From Streptomyces brasiliensis (lineage in GTDB: Bacteria > Actinomycetota > Actinomycetes > Streptomycetales > Streptomycetaceae), in the NCBI RefSeq assembly GCF_014647875.1, contig NZ_BMQA01000013.1:1-64000 (forward strand): a DNA stretch of 64,000 nt, in the 5' to 3' direction. Positions 19,160-27,531 of the stretch are shown one piece after another. Position 1 is the first letter of the stretch; each line of letters starts with the position of its first letter. A program made the translations under genes and the position numbers. The notes beneath the pieces are model-generated. The model made no database searches, had not been told where the DNA came from, and was given only the letters and a program-made list of their open reading frames with translations.

Positions 19160-19918
19160 TCACTGTCCCGTCGGCTCCTCGACGTCCAGGCCCGTGCACG
19201 CCAGTTTCCCGTCCACCTCCGCACACGCCTCCACGCCCCTGGCCGACGGGACGGCGAGCATCGGGCTGGTGTACCCGGCGGAGTCCTCGGCCGGATAGGC
19301 CGCCGACAGCACGTTCTGGCCGGCGCGCACGGAGACCTCGCGGGCGTGCGGGGAGCGCATCCGCACCTCCGACCAGACGGTGCCGCACGCGGGGGAGTAG
19401 CGCAGCCGGACGGTGTAGGCGGCATCGCTGACCGAGCTGGCGATCTGCGCGTCCCGGGCGCAGGCCGACGTGTCGGGCAGCGCGCCCTGGCAGGACCGGG
19501 CGTGGCAGCGGGGCGCCGCCATGACGTTCCGCGTCGCGGGCGGGCCGTGCCGGCCCGCGACGGCGAAGGCGGCGACCGTCGCGGTGGCCAGGGCCAGCAG
19601 GGCGAGCGTCGGCAGCCGCCGCCACCGGACCCGGGGCGGGCGCTCCCGCTCCTCTTCCATGGACGGGCTCACGAGGCCCGCGCCGGTCTGCCAGAGGGTC
19701 AGTACGGGGCCGGGATCGGCGTCGGCGAGCCGCGCGAGCGCCTCCACCGCTGAACGCGGCGGCCGTTGAGTACCCGTCAGATAGCGGTGCCAGGCGGACT
19801 TGCTGTACGGGGTGCGGGTGGCCAGTGCCGCCAGGCTCAGCCCCGTACGCTCCTTGAGTTCACGCAGCCGCGCCGCCAACGGCTCGTCGGAAGTGGTCGA
19901 TTCCTGGGGCTGCCCCAT
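19160..19918 (-). CDS. Membrane-anchored XRE regulator with DUF2690 domain
   Basis: 252 aa. An N-terminal Cro/C1 helix-turn-helix (ELKERTGLSLAALATRTPYSKS, about residues 20-45) is followed by a linker, one membrane helix (LPTLALLALATATVAAFAVA, about 105-124) and an extracytoplasmic DUF2690 domain with the Cys pattern CHARSC...SACARD. The layout suggests a one-component sensor linking the cell surface to DNA. The family is common and poorly studied in Streptomyces. The ATG at 19918 has GAGGAA 7 nt upstream. It is convergent with the MFS gene across a hairpin. Target genes are unknown. Confidence 0.85.
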   Translation of the reverse strand: MGQPQESTTSDEPLAARLRELKERTGLSLAALATRTPYSKSAWHRYLTGTQRPPRSAVEALARLADADPGPVLTLWQTGAGLVSPSMEEERERPPRVRWRRLPTLALLALATATVAAFAVAGRHGPPATRNVMAAPRCHARSCQGALPDTSACARDAQIASSVSDAAYTVRLRYSPACGTVWSEVRMRSPHAREVSVRAGQNVLSAAYPAEDSAGYTSPMLAVPSARGVEACAEVDGKLACTGLDVEEPTGQ

Positions 19919-20040
19919 GGTGCGTTCCTCGACTCCAGATCCGCTATGGGCGTTTCGCCCCTGTTGTCGGGATGACTTCCCGTGCGGCGGGCCCCGCAAT
20001 CGGCGGTGAGGTAGGAGGACGGTGAGGCGGCGCCATACCC

Positions 20041-20080
20041 GAGGCCCGCCCGGGAAACCAGAGGTTCCCGGGCGGGCCTC
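20041..20080. terminator. Strong hairpin downstream of the SH3-domain gene
   Basis: A perfect 16-bp stem, 20041-20056 with 20065-20080, around an 8-nt loop. It lies 31 nt past the stop of the minus-strand gene ending at 20112. There is no U-run, as is common in Streptomyces. Confidence 0.75.
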
Positions 20081-20111
20081 GGCGATCAGGACGTTCGGCG
20101 CGTCGCAGCGG

Positions 20112-20546
20112 TCAGCACCATCGCAGGGCCGCGCCCACCCGCACGTAGTGCGCGGAGACGTAGCCCTTGTGATGGGCGAGCCGGTACCAGGTGTGGTTGC
20201 CGTACACCGGCGAGCCGTACGTCTTGCAGGCCAGCGCGAGGCGCCGGTTCGCGTGCCGGTGGCCGACCACGCGGTAGCCGGTGCCCGGGCCGGAGCGGAC
20301 GTTCAGCGCGACGCGGTGCGTGGCCACGCGCCCGGTGGTGAGCAGACCGCGACGGTAGAAGGCCCGCCGGGTGATGTGGTGGGCGCGGTGGGTCGCGGCG
20401 GACAGGTGCGAGGGATACTGCGCGACGGCGGCGGGCACCGGCCGCGGCGCGCAGTGGCCCGCCTCGGCGGCGGACGCCGCCGTGGGCAGGAACGCGAGCA
20501 CCGCGGCGGTGGCCAGCAGGCCGCTCTTCAGGGTCCGTCGGATCAT
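20112..20546 (-). CDS. Secreted small protein with bacterial SH3 domain
   Basis: 144 aa. A signal peptide (MIRRTLKSGLLATAAVLAFLP, cleavage near AASAAEA) precedes a short His-rich region and a bacterial SH3 domain with the hallmark ALNVRSGPGTGYRVVG (about residues 80-95). GNHTWYRLAHHKGYVSAHYV completes the barrel. Such domains bind peptidoglycan peptides, and the protein is probably cell-wall associated. ATG 20546 has a perfect GGAGGT upstream; an upstream extension of 15 codons has none. It is divergent from the ECF41-epimerase pair. No catalytic domain is present. Confidence 0.85.
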   Translation of the reverse strand: MIRRTLKSGLLATAAVLAFLPTAASAAEAGHCAPRPVPAAVAQYPSHLSAATHRAHHITRRAFYRRGLLTTGRVATHRVALNVRSGPGTGYRVVGHRHANRRLALACKTYGSPVYGNHTWYRLAHHKGYVSAHYVRVGAALRWC

Positions 20547-20700
20547 GGAAACCTCCGGGCTGTCGATCTCGTGACCACGCGGCGTGATCACGTCAGCCAG
20601 CGTTTCCGTGACGAACCGTCAGGATGCCGTCCCCGCGTGCCACGGGACGGGGGAGACGTCCCCGGGACGGACGCCGTACGGCCGGCGGCCGCGCGCCCGA

Positions 20701-20727
20701 TGTCACAGACGGCCGGGCTGTCTCGTC
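20701..20727 (+). promoter_or_regulatory. ECF41-type sigma factor promoter
   Basis: TGTCACA (20701-20707), exactly 16 nt, then CGTC (20724-20727). This is the published consensus for ECF41 sigma factors, which typically drive the oxidoreductase/epimerase gene next to their own gene. The sigma gene here is the second cistron, so this is an autoregulatory promoter. Transcription should start near 20732. Confidence 0.8.
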
Positions 20728-20730
20728 CCA

Positions 20731-20753
20731 GGTTCGGAGAACGACTCCGAACC
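20731..20753 (+). repeat. 5' leader hairpin GGTTCGGAG-aacga-CTCCGAACC
   Basis: A perfect 9-bp stem with a 5-nt loop that begins at the expected transcription start and ends just before the Shine-Dalgarno GGAGGG (20755-20760). It could stabilise the mRNA 5' end, modulate translation or bind a regulator. Confidence 0.6.
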
Positions 20754-20768
20754 TGGAGGGTGATGGTC

Positions 20769-21701
20769 ATGCGGGTGTTCGTGGCAGGCGGGACGGGAGT
20801 GCTGGGGCGGCGGCTGGTGCCGCGGCTCGTGGCCCGGGGGCATCGGGTGACGGCTACGACGACGAGCGCGGCCAGGCTGGATCTGCTGGCAGGGCTGGGC
20901 GCGGAGGGCGTCGTCATGGACGGGCTGGACGCCGTCGCCGTCGGGGAGGCCGTCGCGGCCGCCCGGCCGGACACGATCGTGCACCAGATGACCGCGATCT
21001 CCCCGGCGCACGCCGGCAAGCCCGATCTGAAGCATCCGGACCGCTGGTTCGCCCTCACCAACCGGCTGCGCACCGAGGGGACGGACCACCTGCTGGCCGC
21101 GGCGGAGGCGACCGGTGTGCCCCACGTCGTCGCGCAGGGCTACGCGAGCTGGAACGGCATCCGCGAGGGTGGCTGGGTCAAGACCGAGGAGGACCCGCTG
21201 GATCTGCTCGAGGGGACGGCGGCCCATGCCGGACTGAAGGCGCTGAGCCGTGTCGAGGACGTCGTCCTCGGGGTCGGCGGCGCGGTCCTGCGGTACGGCG
21301 CGTTCTACGGGCCCGGGGCCGTCGACGACCAGGTCGAGCTCGTGCGCAAACGGTAGTACCCGCTGGTGGGGCGCGGCACCGGCTACAGCTCGTGGATCCA
21401 TCTCGACGACGCCGCGAGCGCCACCGTCCTGGCCGTGGAGCAGAAGGCGCGGGGCGTCTTCAACGTCGTCGACGACGAGCCGGCCCCTGCCGCCGAGTGG
21501 CTGCCGTATCTGGCGGCCTGCGCGGGAGCCAAGCGGCCGATGCGGGTCCCGGTGTGGCTGGCCCGGCTGCTGGCCGGGGACCAGGCCGTGGTGATGATGA
21601 CGGAGGGGCGCGGCTTCTCCAACGCCAAGGCCAAGCGGGAACTGGGCTGGGAGCTGAAGTACCCGTCGTGGCGGCAGGGTTTCGAGGAGGAGCTGGCGTG
21701 A
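20769..21701 (+). pseudogene. NAD-dependent epimerase (COE partner of ECF41), in-frame TAG
   Basis: Short-chain epimerase/dehydratase of about 310 codons with the Rossmann motif GGTGVLGRRLVPRL at the N-terminus. Codon 196 (21354-21356) is TAG, between QVELVRKR and YPLVGRGTGYSSWIH; the same frame then continues without interruption to 21701 and encodes the expected C-terminal half. Relatives carry a sense codon there, so this looks like a single nonsense change, a sequencing error or readthrough. The ATG at 20769 has GGAGGG 8 nt upstream. Its final stop overlaps the GTG of the sigma gene (GTGA). ECF41 sigma factors are commonly paired with such carboxymuconolactone decarboxylase, oxidoreductase or epimerase genes. 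Confidence 0.8.
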
Positions 21702-22651
21702 GCCGGGCGGAGCGGTTCGAGGAGCTGCGGCCGTTGCTGTTCTCGATCGCCTACCGGCTCCTGGGCAGCGTGAGCGAGGCCGAGGACGCGGTCCAGGAAA
21801 GCTGGCTGCGCTACACGGCCGCGGGGGCGGAGCCCGCCTCCGCGAAGGCCTTCCTGTCGACGGTGGTGACCCGGATCTCGATCGACGTGCTGCGCTCGGC
21901 GCGCGTCCGGCGAGAGGAGTATGCCGGGCCGTGGTTCCCCGAGCCGCTGCTGAGCGACCCGTACCAGGATCCGGCGCGGGCGGCGGAGCTCGCCGACTCG
22001 CTGTCGATGGCGGCCCTGCTGCTGCTCGAACGGCTCAGCCCGCTCGAACGCGCCGTCTTCGTGCTGCGGGAGGTGTTCGGATTCGGCTTCCCGGAGGTCG
22101 CCTCGGCCGTGGGCCGGTCGGCGGCGGCGTGCCGCCAGCTCGCGGTCCGGGCGCGCCGGCACATGGACGAGGGCCGGCCCCGGTTCGAGGCCGACCGGAA
22201 GGAGCGCGAGGAGCTCGCCGCGCGCTTTCTCGACGCCTTCCGCGAAGGAGACGTCGACGGCCTGCGCGAACTCCTCGCCGCCGATGTGCAGATGATCGGC
22301 GACAGCGGGGGCAAGGCACCGCAGTGGGCCGAGCGGATCTTCGGCTTGGACGACGTGACCCGGGTGCTCGTCGCGCTCGTCCCGCCGTTCGTCGGGATCG
22401 GCGGCGTCGTGGAGCCGCGCCAGGTGAACGGGCAGCCGGGCGCGCTCTTCCGCGACCGGGACGGCGGGATTCTCAACGCCCTGACCTTCGACATCCACGA
22501 CGGACGGATCCAGACGATCCGCTCGGTGGCCAATCCCGACAAGCTCGGGCACGTGGGGCCCGTTGCGGACGCCTGGGCCGTCCTGCGCGAATCGCAGCGG
22601 GCCTGCGGCGCGGAGTTCGACCCGGAGGCCCCGGTCACGCAAATTACTTGA
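21698..22651 (+). CDS. ECF41 family sigma factor (SigJ-type, SnoaL-like C-terminus)
   Basis: 317 aa extracytoplasmic-function sigma factor. Region 2 (LLFSIAYRLLGSVSEAEDAVQE, residues about 13-34), the linker motif WFPEP (WLPEP in the family), region 4 (FGFGFPEVASAVGRSAAACRQLAVRARR) and a SnoaL-like C-terminal domain with DSGGK and VANPDKL are all present; these three motifs define ECF41. In this group the C-terminal domain itself controls activity instead of an anti-sigma factor. The GTG start overlaps the epimerase stop, and expression is expected from the ECF41 promoter at 20701. If the epimerase stop is real, translational coupling to this gene is weakened. Confidence 0.92.
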   Translation: MSRAERFEELRPLLFSIAYRLLGSVSEAEDAVQESWLRYTAAGAEPASAKAFLSTVVTRISIDVLRSARVRREEYAGPWFPEPLLSDPYQDPARAAELADSLSMAALLLLERLSPLERAVFVLREVFGFGFPEVASAVGRSAAACRQLAVRARRHMDEGRPRFEADRKEREELAARFLDAFREGDVDGLRELLAADVQMIGDSGGKAPQWAERIFGLDDVTRVLVALVPPFVGIGGVVEPRQVNGQPGALFRDRDGGILNALTFDIHDGRIQTIRSVANPDKLGHVGPVADAWAVLRESQRACGAEFDPEAPVTQIT

Positions 22652-22674
22652 GTTACGCAACGATATGCTAAACT
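22631..22674 (+). promoter_or_regulatory. Promoter/operator region of the second MarR gene
   Basis: An AT-rich island at the end of the sigma gene. ACGCAA occurs twice (22637-22642 and 22655-22660) flanking ACTTGAGT, an imperfect palindrome. TAAACT (22669-22674) could be a -10 that places the transcript start at or next to the ATG at 22682, so the mRNA may be leaderless. Confidence 0.35.
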
Positions 22675-22681
22675 GGGTGGC

Positions 22682-23197
22682 ATGCCCTCGGAACCTCTCC
22701 CCGCCGCGTCCGCGGAAGTCGCCGACATCGAGCGCGCGCTCGCACGCATCACGTATCTGAGCACGCGCGCCCGGCAGCACGACCGGCTGATGGCGCTCGC
22801 CGGCGTGCCGCTGGACCGCGCCGCCGTGGCGCTGCTGCGGCAGATGGCCGACTCCGAGCCGCTGCGGCCGGGGGAGCTGGCCCATCGGCTGGGCGTCGAG
22901 GCGTCGCACGTCACCCGCACCGTGCAGCAGTTGCAGAAGTCCGGTCACGTCACCCGCGTACCCGACCCCGACGACCGCCGCGCCCAGCGGATCCAGCTCA
23001 CCGACGCCGGCCGCGCGGCCGTGCGGAGCGTCCGGGACGCCGGGGTGCGCGGGATGCAGGCCGCCCTGGCCGACTGGCAGCCCGAGGAACTGCGGCAGCT
23101 GGCCACACTCTTCCACCGCATGGTCGACGACTTCCTGGCGTACGCCGCCGATGACGAGCACGGCCAGGAAGCGGACGCGCGGGCGACCACGGCCTGA
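22682..23197 (+). CDS. MarR family transcriptional regulator
   Basis: 171 aa winged-helix protein. The DNA-binding region is about residues 60-115 (LRPGELAHRLGVEASHVTRTVQQLQKSGHVTRVPDPDDRRAQR), with the Asp-Arg-Arg wing tip of the family. No Cys suitable for OhrR-type redox sensing is visible. The start ATG is only 31 nt after the sigma factor stop, with an AT-rich promoter-like region between. The next recognisable gene downstream is a peroxiredoxin, which may or may not be its target. Confidence 0.88.
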   Translation: MPSEPLPAASAEVADIERALARITYLSTRARQHDRLMALAGVPLDRAAVALLRQMADSEPLRPGELAHRLGVEASHVTRTVQQLQKSGHVTRVPDPDDRRAQRIQLTDAGRAAVRSVRDAGVRGMQAALADWQPEELRQLATLFHRMVDDFLAYAADDEHGQEADARATTA

Positions 23198-23290
23198 ACG
23201 GGCAGGAGTCCGCTTACGACGGAACCCCCGTTGCTCCCCTCTCGCTTACCGTCGAGTAATATTCGGCGGCAGGCCGTCGGAGGAGAAGCC

Positions 23291-23422
23291 GTGTCCCGGT
23301 CCCCGCGCACGCCCTTGCCGCGGGCAGGTCCGTCGGCCATCGCACGGGTCGCCCGCACGGGCGCCGCGCTCCCGGTGCTCCGGGCCCGCGGTGTCGCCGG
23401 AAGTGAGGAGGAACAGTCGTGA
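23291..23422 (+). CDS. Possible small ORF (43 aa) coupled to the peroxiredoxin gene
   Basis: GTG at 23291 follows GGAGGAG by 5 nt, and the frame ends in a TGA that overlaps the GTG of the peroxiredoxin gene (GTGA). The product is Arg/Pro/Ala-rich with an acidic end (AGSEEEQS) and matches no family I know. An AT-rich TAATAT at 23257-23262 could be a -10. The strong Shine-Dalgarno and coupling are the only support; it may be a leader ORF or chance. Confidence 0.35.
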   Translation: MSRSPRTPLPRAGPSAIARVARTGAALPVLRARGVAGSEEEQS

Positions 23423-23886
23423 CGGATCGCATCGACGTCGGTGACAAGGTCGAGGACTTCGCGCTGCCCGACGAGACCGGTGCGCAGCGCCGGCTCACCG
23501 AGTTGCTTGCCGACGGGCCCGTGGTGCTGTTCTTCTATCCCGCCGCCCTGACACCCGGCTGCACCGCCGAGGCCTGCCACTTCCGGGACCTGGCCGCCGA
23601 GTTCGCGGCCGTCGGCGCGCGGCCGGTCGGGATCAGCGGTGACCCCGTCGAGCGTCAGCAGGAGTTCGCCGGACGGCACACACTCGGCATGCCCCTGCTG
23701 TCCGACGTCGACGGAACGGTGCGCGAGCGGTTCGGTGTGAAGCGCGGATTTTCCCTCGCTCCCACCAAGCGGGCCACCTATGTCATCGCCCAGGACCGAA
23801 CCGTCGTCGAGGTCGTCCGCAGCGAACTGCGCATGAACACCCACGCCGACCGGGCCCTCGCCGCCCTGCGCGCCAACCACGGCTGA
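23419..23886 (+). CDS. Peroxiredoxin (BCP/PrxQ type)
   Basis: 155 aa thiol peroxidase of the AhpC/TSA family that reduces H2O2 and organic peroxides using thioredoxin. FFYPAALTPGCTAEACHFRD (about residues 36-55) holds the peroxidatic Cys in PGCT and a second Cys five residues on, the resolving Cys of the PrxQ helix type. SDVDGTVRERFGVKR and ATYVIAQD follow in family order. The GTG at 23419 has GAGGAGG upstream. It lies downstream of a MarR regulator and a possible coupled small ORF. Confidence 0.92.
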   Translation: MTDRIDVGDKVEDFALPDETGAQRRLTELLADGPVVLFFYPAALTPGCTAEACHFRDLAAEFAAVGARPVGISGDPVERQQEFAGRHTLGMPLLSDVDGTVRERFGVKRGFSLAPTKRATYVIAQDRTVVEVVRSELRMNTHADRALAALRANHG

Positions 23887-23943
23887 GGCGGTCCACGGCC
23901 GACCGCGCTTGAAGCGCCTCAGCAACGGGATCATTCTTGGCAT

Positions 23944-26286
23944 ATGGAACATCCCGTGGCCGTTGCGATCATCGACGCCCTCGGCAGAGTGACAGGGTGG
24001 AGCGAGGGCGCTCAGCAGATCACGGGCTACACGGCCGGGGAGATCGTGGGTCGGCCGGCCGCCGGACTGCTGGCCGGTGAGCTGTCCGTGGAGACGGCCG
24101 ACACGCACAACGGAGTCTTCACTCTTCGCCACCGCGACGGTCGCCTCGTCGAGATCGACGTCACGTCCTGCCCTGTGATCGGCTCGGACGGTCAGCCGAC
24201 CGGATACGTGATCACCGCCGACCGGCCGTCGGCCCCCGAACCCGCACTGGCGGAGCTGGCCCTTCGACAAGCACCCATGCCCATGACGATTTTCGACACC
24301 CGGCAGCGGTACCTGTTCCTCAGCGACGTCGTCCGCCGGGGGCGGGGCGCCGGCGAGGAGGACCTCGTCGGCCGCTTCTTCATGGATACCGTGGAGGACG
24401 CCGATCACACTCGGGACTTTCTGCGCCGACTGCGCCAGGTGGTCGAGACCGGCCGCCCCGTACGCTACGACGATGTCATCGGCCCGCCCCCTGTGAGCGG
24501 GGAGCGCGCCTGGAACATGGAGATGTGACCGCTGCGCGACCAGTCGGGTCGAATGGCAGCTGTCGCGATGGTCGCGGTCGACAGCACGGAGCAGTACCTG
24601 GCGCGTCGCAGGATGGCCCTGCTCAACAAGGCGGTCACCGCGATCGGCACGACGCTCGACGTGGTGCGCACCGCTGAGGAACTCGTCGACGTCATGGTCC
24701 CCGAGTTCGCCGACTTCGTCGGCGTCGACCTGCTGGACTGGGTCCTCAGCGCGGACGAGTCGCCGACGGCGACGCCGGAGGGCGATATTTCCCTGCGCCG
24801 CGTCGCCCAAGGCTCCATCACCGACGACGCACCGGAGGTCGCCGTACACCTGGGTGAGCTGGAAGTCTACCCAGCGTTCTCGCCACCGGCCCGGGCATTG
24901 CGCGAGGGGCGTGCGATCCTCAGCCAGGCGAACGAGGCCGAGTTCGAGCGCTGGGTCGAAGAGCGCGACGCGCGCTCACCGGGGGGCCGCCCGTTCCGTT
25001 CCGGTGCTCATTCGCTGCTCGCCGTACCGCTGCGGGCGCGTGGCGTCACGCTGGGCGTCGCCGTCGGCGTGCGCATCGGACATGCCGAGGACTTCGGAGA
25101 CGACGACGCCATGTTCGCCGAGGAACTCGCCAGCCGGGCCGCCGTCTGTGTCGACAACGCCCGCCGCTTCGCCCGCGAACACGTCACCGCGCTTGCCCTG
25201 CAGCACAGCCTGCTGCCCAGCGGGCTGCCCGGCCAGGCCGCGGTGGACGTGTTCCACCGCTATCTGCCGTCAGGTTCGCTGGCGGGCATCGGTGGCGACT
25301 GGTTCGACGTGATCCCGCTCTCCGGCGGCCGCGTCGGCCTCGTCGTCGGCGACGTGGTCGGACACGGCATCCAGTCCTCGGCGGCCATGGGACGGCTGCG
25401 GACGGCGGTACGGACCCTCGCGGACGTGGACCTGCCCCCGGACGAACTGCTCACGCACCTGGACGACCTGGTCACCCACCTTGCCGCGGAGGGCAACGAC
25501 CAGGACGCCGCCGAACTCTGCGCGACCTGTCTGTACGCCGTCTACGACCCCGTCTCGCGCCGCCTCACCCTCGCCGCCGCCGGCCATCCGGCACCCGCCG
25601 TCGTAGCGCCCGGCGGCACCGCGGAACTGGTCGCGATGACGGCGGGGCCGCCGCTGGGTGTCGGCGGACTGCCGTTCGAGGCCACGGAGCTGGAACTGCC
25701 CGAGGGCACGGTCGTCGCCCTCTACACCGACGGCCTCGTCGAGGACCACGACCTCGACCTCGACCAGGGGACCGGCAAACTGCTCCACGCGCTGGGCACC
25801 CCGGCCGACTCGCTCGACGTCCTCGGCGAGAACGTGCTCAAGGCCGTCCTGCCCGAGCAGCCCGGCGACGACGTGGCCCTGCTGCTCGCCCGCACCCTCG
25901 CCCTCGGCGCCGACCGGGTCGCCACCTGGGACGTGCCGCCCGACCCCGCGCACGTGGCCACGGCCCGGCAGGCGGCCGTCGACCAACTGGCCGCCTGGGG
26001 ACTGGACGAGGCCGCCTTCGTCACCGAACTCATCGTCAGCGAACTCGTCACCAACGCGATCAGGTACGGCGAACCGCCCATCCGGCTGCGCTTGATCCGC
26101 GACCGTGCGCTCATCTGCGAGGTGTCGGACGGCAGTTCCACGTCCCCGCATCTGCGCCGGGCGCACGCCTTCGACGAGGGGGGCCGCGGACTGCTCCTCG
26201 TCGCCCAGCTCACCGAGCGCTGGGGCAGCAGACAGACCAGCCGCGGCAAGACGATCTGGGCCGAACAGCCGCTGCCCCAGGGCTGA
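23944..26286 (+). pseudogene. PAS-PAS-GAF-SpoIIE-HATPase signalling protein, in-frame TGA at codon 195
   Basis: One reading frame of 780 codons interrupted by TGA at 24526-24528 after WNMEM; the frame continues PLRDQSGR and onward to 26286. Before the stop: a PAS domain (VTGWSEGAQQITGYTAGEIVGRP) and part of a second. After it: GAF (about codons 230-420), a PP2C/SpoIIE phosphatase (GGDWFDVIPLSGGRVGLVVG, AAAGHPAPAVV, YTDGLVE, DDVALLLAR), and a C-terminal RsbW-like ATPase with SELVTNAIRYG. Relatives have Trp (TGG) at the stop, so a G-to-A change is likely. The second part lacks a Shine-Dalgarno near ATG 24553, so it is probably poorly expressed. The intact protein would act in anti-sigma/anti-anti-sigma signalling. 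Confidence 0.8.
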
Positions 26287-26721
26287 TCACTGGAAAGGGC
26301 ACCCCGGGTTCGGTGCGTCCTCGGAGAGCGGCGCGCCATGCGGCAGGACGTACAGCACGTCCAGGACGAGCGTCCTGTCCCCCTCGTTGACGCCGATATG
26401 GACGTGCCCTGCCCCCGCCGGCTCACGCACGATCCCGCCGGTGCGGTACTCGCCGTCCTGGGCGCAGCTCGCGTCGTAGTGGGTCAGGGCGCCCTGCCGG
26501 ACGAGGCCGTACAGCGGGCCGTCGTGGTAGTGCCACCCGGTGCTCTGACCAGGCGGCACGGAGATCTCCCGGACGATGTAGTCGGTGTCGCCCACGGTGG
26601 TCCGACTGATCACCCGTCCGGTGACGCCCGGCCCGGCGGGCGTGGCCTGGGCGGTACCGCAGGCCAGCAGAGTACCGGCGGCCACCGACCCGACGAGGAC
26701 GGTACGGAGCGTGTTGCGCAT
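26287..26721 (-). CDS. Secreted cupin-domain protein
   Basis: 144 aa. A signal peptide (RNTLRTVLVGSVAAGTLLACG) is followed by a single beta-barrel cupin with STGWHYHDGPLYGLVRQG (motif 1, His ligands, about residues 61-78) and GAGHVHIGVN (motif 2). The Cys in LLACG could be a lipobox of borderline quality. The function is unknown; extracytoplasmic metal or ligand binding is likely. Its stop codon directly abuts that of the SpoIIE-type gene on the other strand (TGATCA), with no base between them. Confidence 0.85.
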   Translation of the reverse strand: MRNTLRTVLVGSVAAGTLLACGTAQATPAGPGVTGRVISRTTVGDTDYIVREISVPPGQSTGWHYHDGPLYGLVRQGALTHYDASCAQDGEYRTGGIVREPAGAGHVHIGVNEGDRTLVLDVLYVLPHGAPLSEDAPNPGCPFQ

Positions 26722-26847
26722 GGAAAGCAGCCTCCTGGAGCGACGGACGAAGATCGAGTGCCGTTGCGAACATAGGCTGCCGAAGGGACAGTTGGGGGCG
26801 GAACGCGCCCGTCCGCGTCAGGCGCCGGCACTGCCCCGCGCCGGGCG

Positions 26848-27450
26848 CTAGTCGGTGCCCGCCGCCGCGATCTGGGCGAGCGTGCGGCCCGTGCGGGCCG
26901 AGCGGGCGCGGTGGGGGTCCGGGGTGCCGTGGCCGGTCGGGCGGCCGGGGCCCTTCTTGACCAGGAGCCAGGCGTCGTCGCCGTCGCGGCCGCGGAAGCG
27001 GGTCAGGGCGTAGTCGCCGTGCAGCTTCGCGCCGTGCAGGCGGAACGTCGCGTGACCCCGCTCCAAAGACTCCGCGAAGTCGACCGGCCGGCCCTTGGCG
27101 TCATGGCTGAGCTGCTCGTACGTGCCGTGGTCCCAGACGAGTACGGTCCCGCCGCCGTACTCGCCCTTCGGGATCACGCCCTCGAAGTCCTCGTACTCCA
27201 GCGGGTGGTCCTCGGTGGGCACGGCCAGCCTTTTGTCCTGCGGGTCGGCGGACGGCCCGCGGGGGATCGACCAGGACTTCAGGACGTCGCCCACCTGGAG
27301 CCGGAAGTCGAAGTGCATCCGGCGCGCGTCGTGGATCTGCACCACGAACCGGGGCGCCTCCCCGGGAGGCGCCGATGACCCGGAGGGTTCGTGGGTCCGG
27401 TCGAAGTCGCGCTTGCCGCGGTACGTCCGCAGACTGTCGTCCCTGCCCAC
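26848..27450 (-). CDS. Stand-alone LigD-type 3'-phosphoesterase
   Basis: About 200 aa, corresponding to the phosphoesterase module of the multifunctional end-joining ligase LigD. RFVVQIHDARRMHFDFRL contains the His-Asp-His metal site that removes 3'-phosphates and ribonucleotides from DNA ends, and DFEGVIPKGEYGGGTVLVWD is the second conserved block. No ligase or polymerase domain is attached. Tandem GTG codons at 27453 and 27450 lie just after AAGGAG; 27450 has the better spacing, while an upstream GTG at 27474 lacks it. It may work with separate Ku and ligase proteins, for example the ligase at 12056. Confidence 0.88.
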   Translation of the reverse strand: MGRDDSLRTYRGKRDFDRTHEPSGSSAPPGEAPRFVVQIHDARRMHFDFRLQVGDVLKSWSIPRGPSADPQDKRLAVPTEDHPLEYEDFEGVIPKGEYGGGTVLVWDHGTYEQLSHDAKGRPVDFAESLERGHATFRLHGAKLHGDYALTRFRGRDGDDAWLLVKKGPGRPTGHGTPDPHRARSARTGRTLAQIAAAGTD

Positions 27451-27531
27451 CACAGGCTCCTTCCGTACGACCACTCCGGGCGCCCCGAGTACCCCGGACC
27501 ACAGCGGTCGACCCCTCGGCGGAGCTGGGCG

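Noticed and set aside
20022..20768. N-terminal extension of the epimerase frame
   Set aside because: It crosses the ECF41 promoter and the divergent SH3-domain gene; the Rossmann motif starts right after ATG 20769 with a good Shine-Dalgarno.
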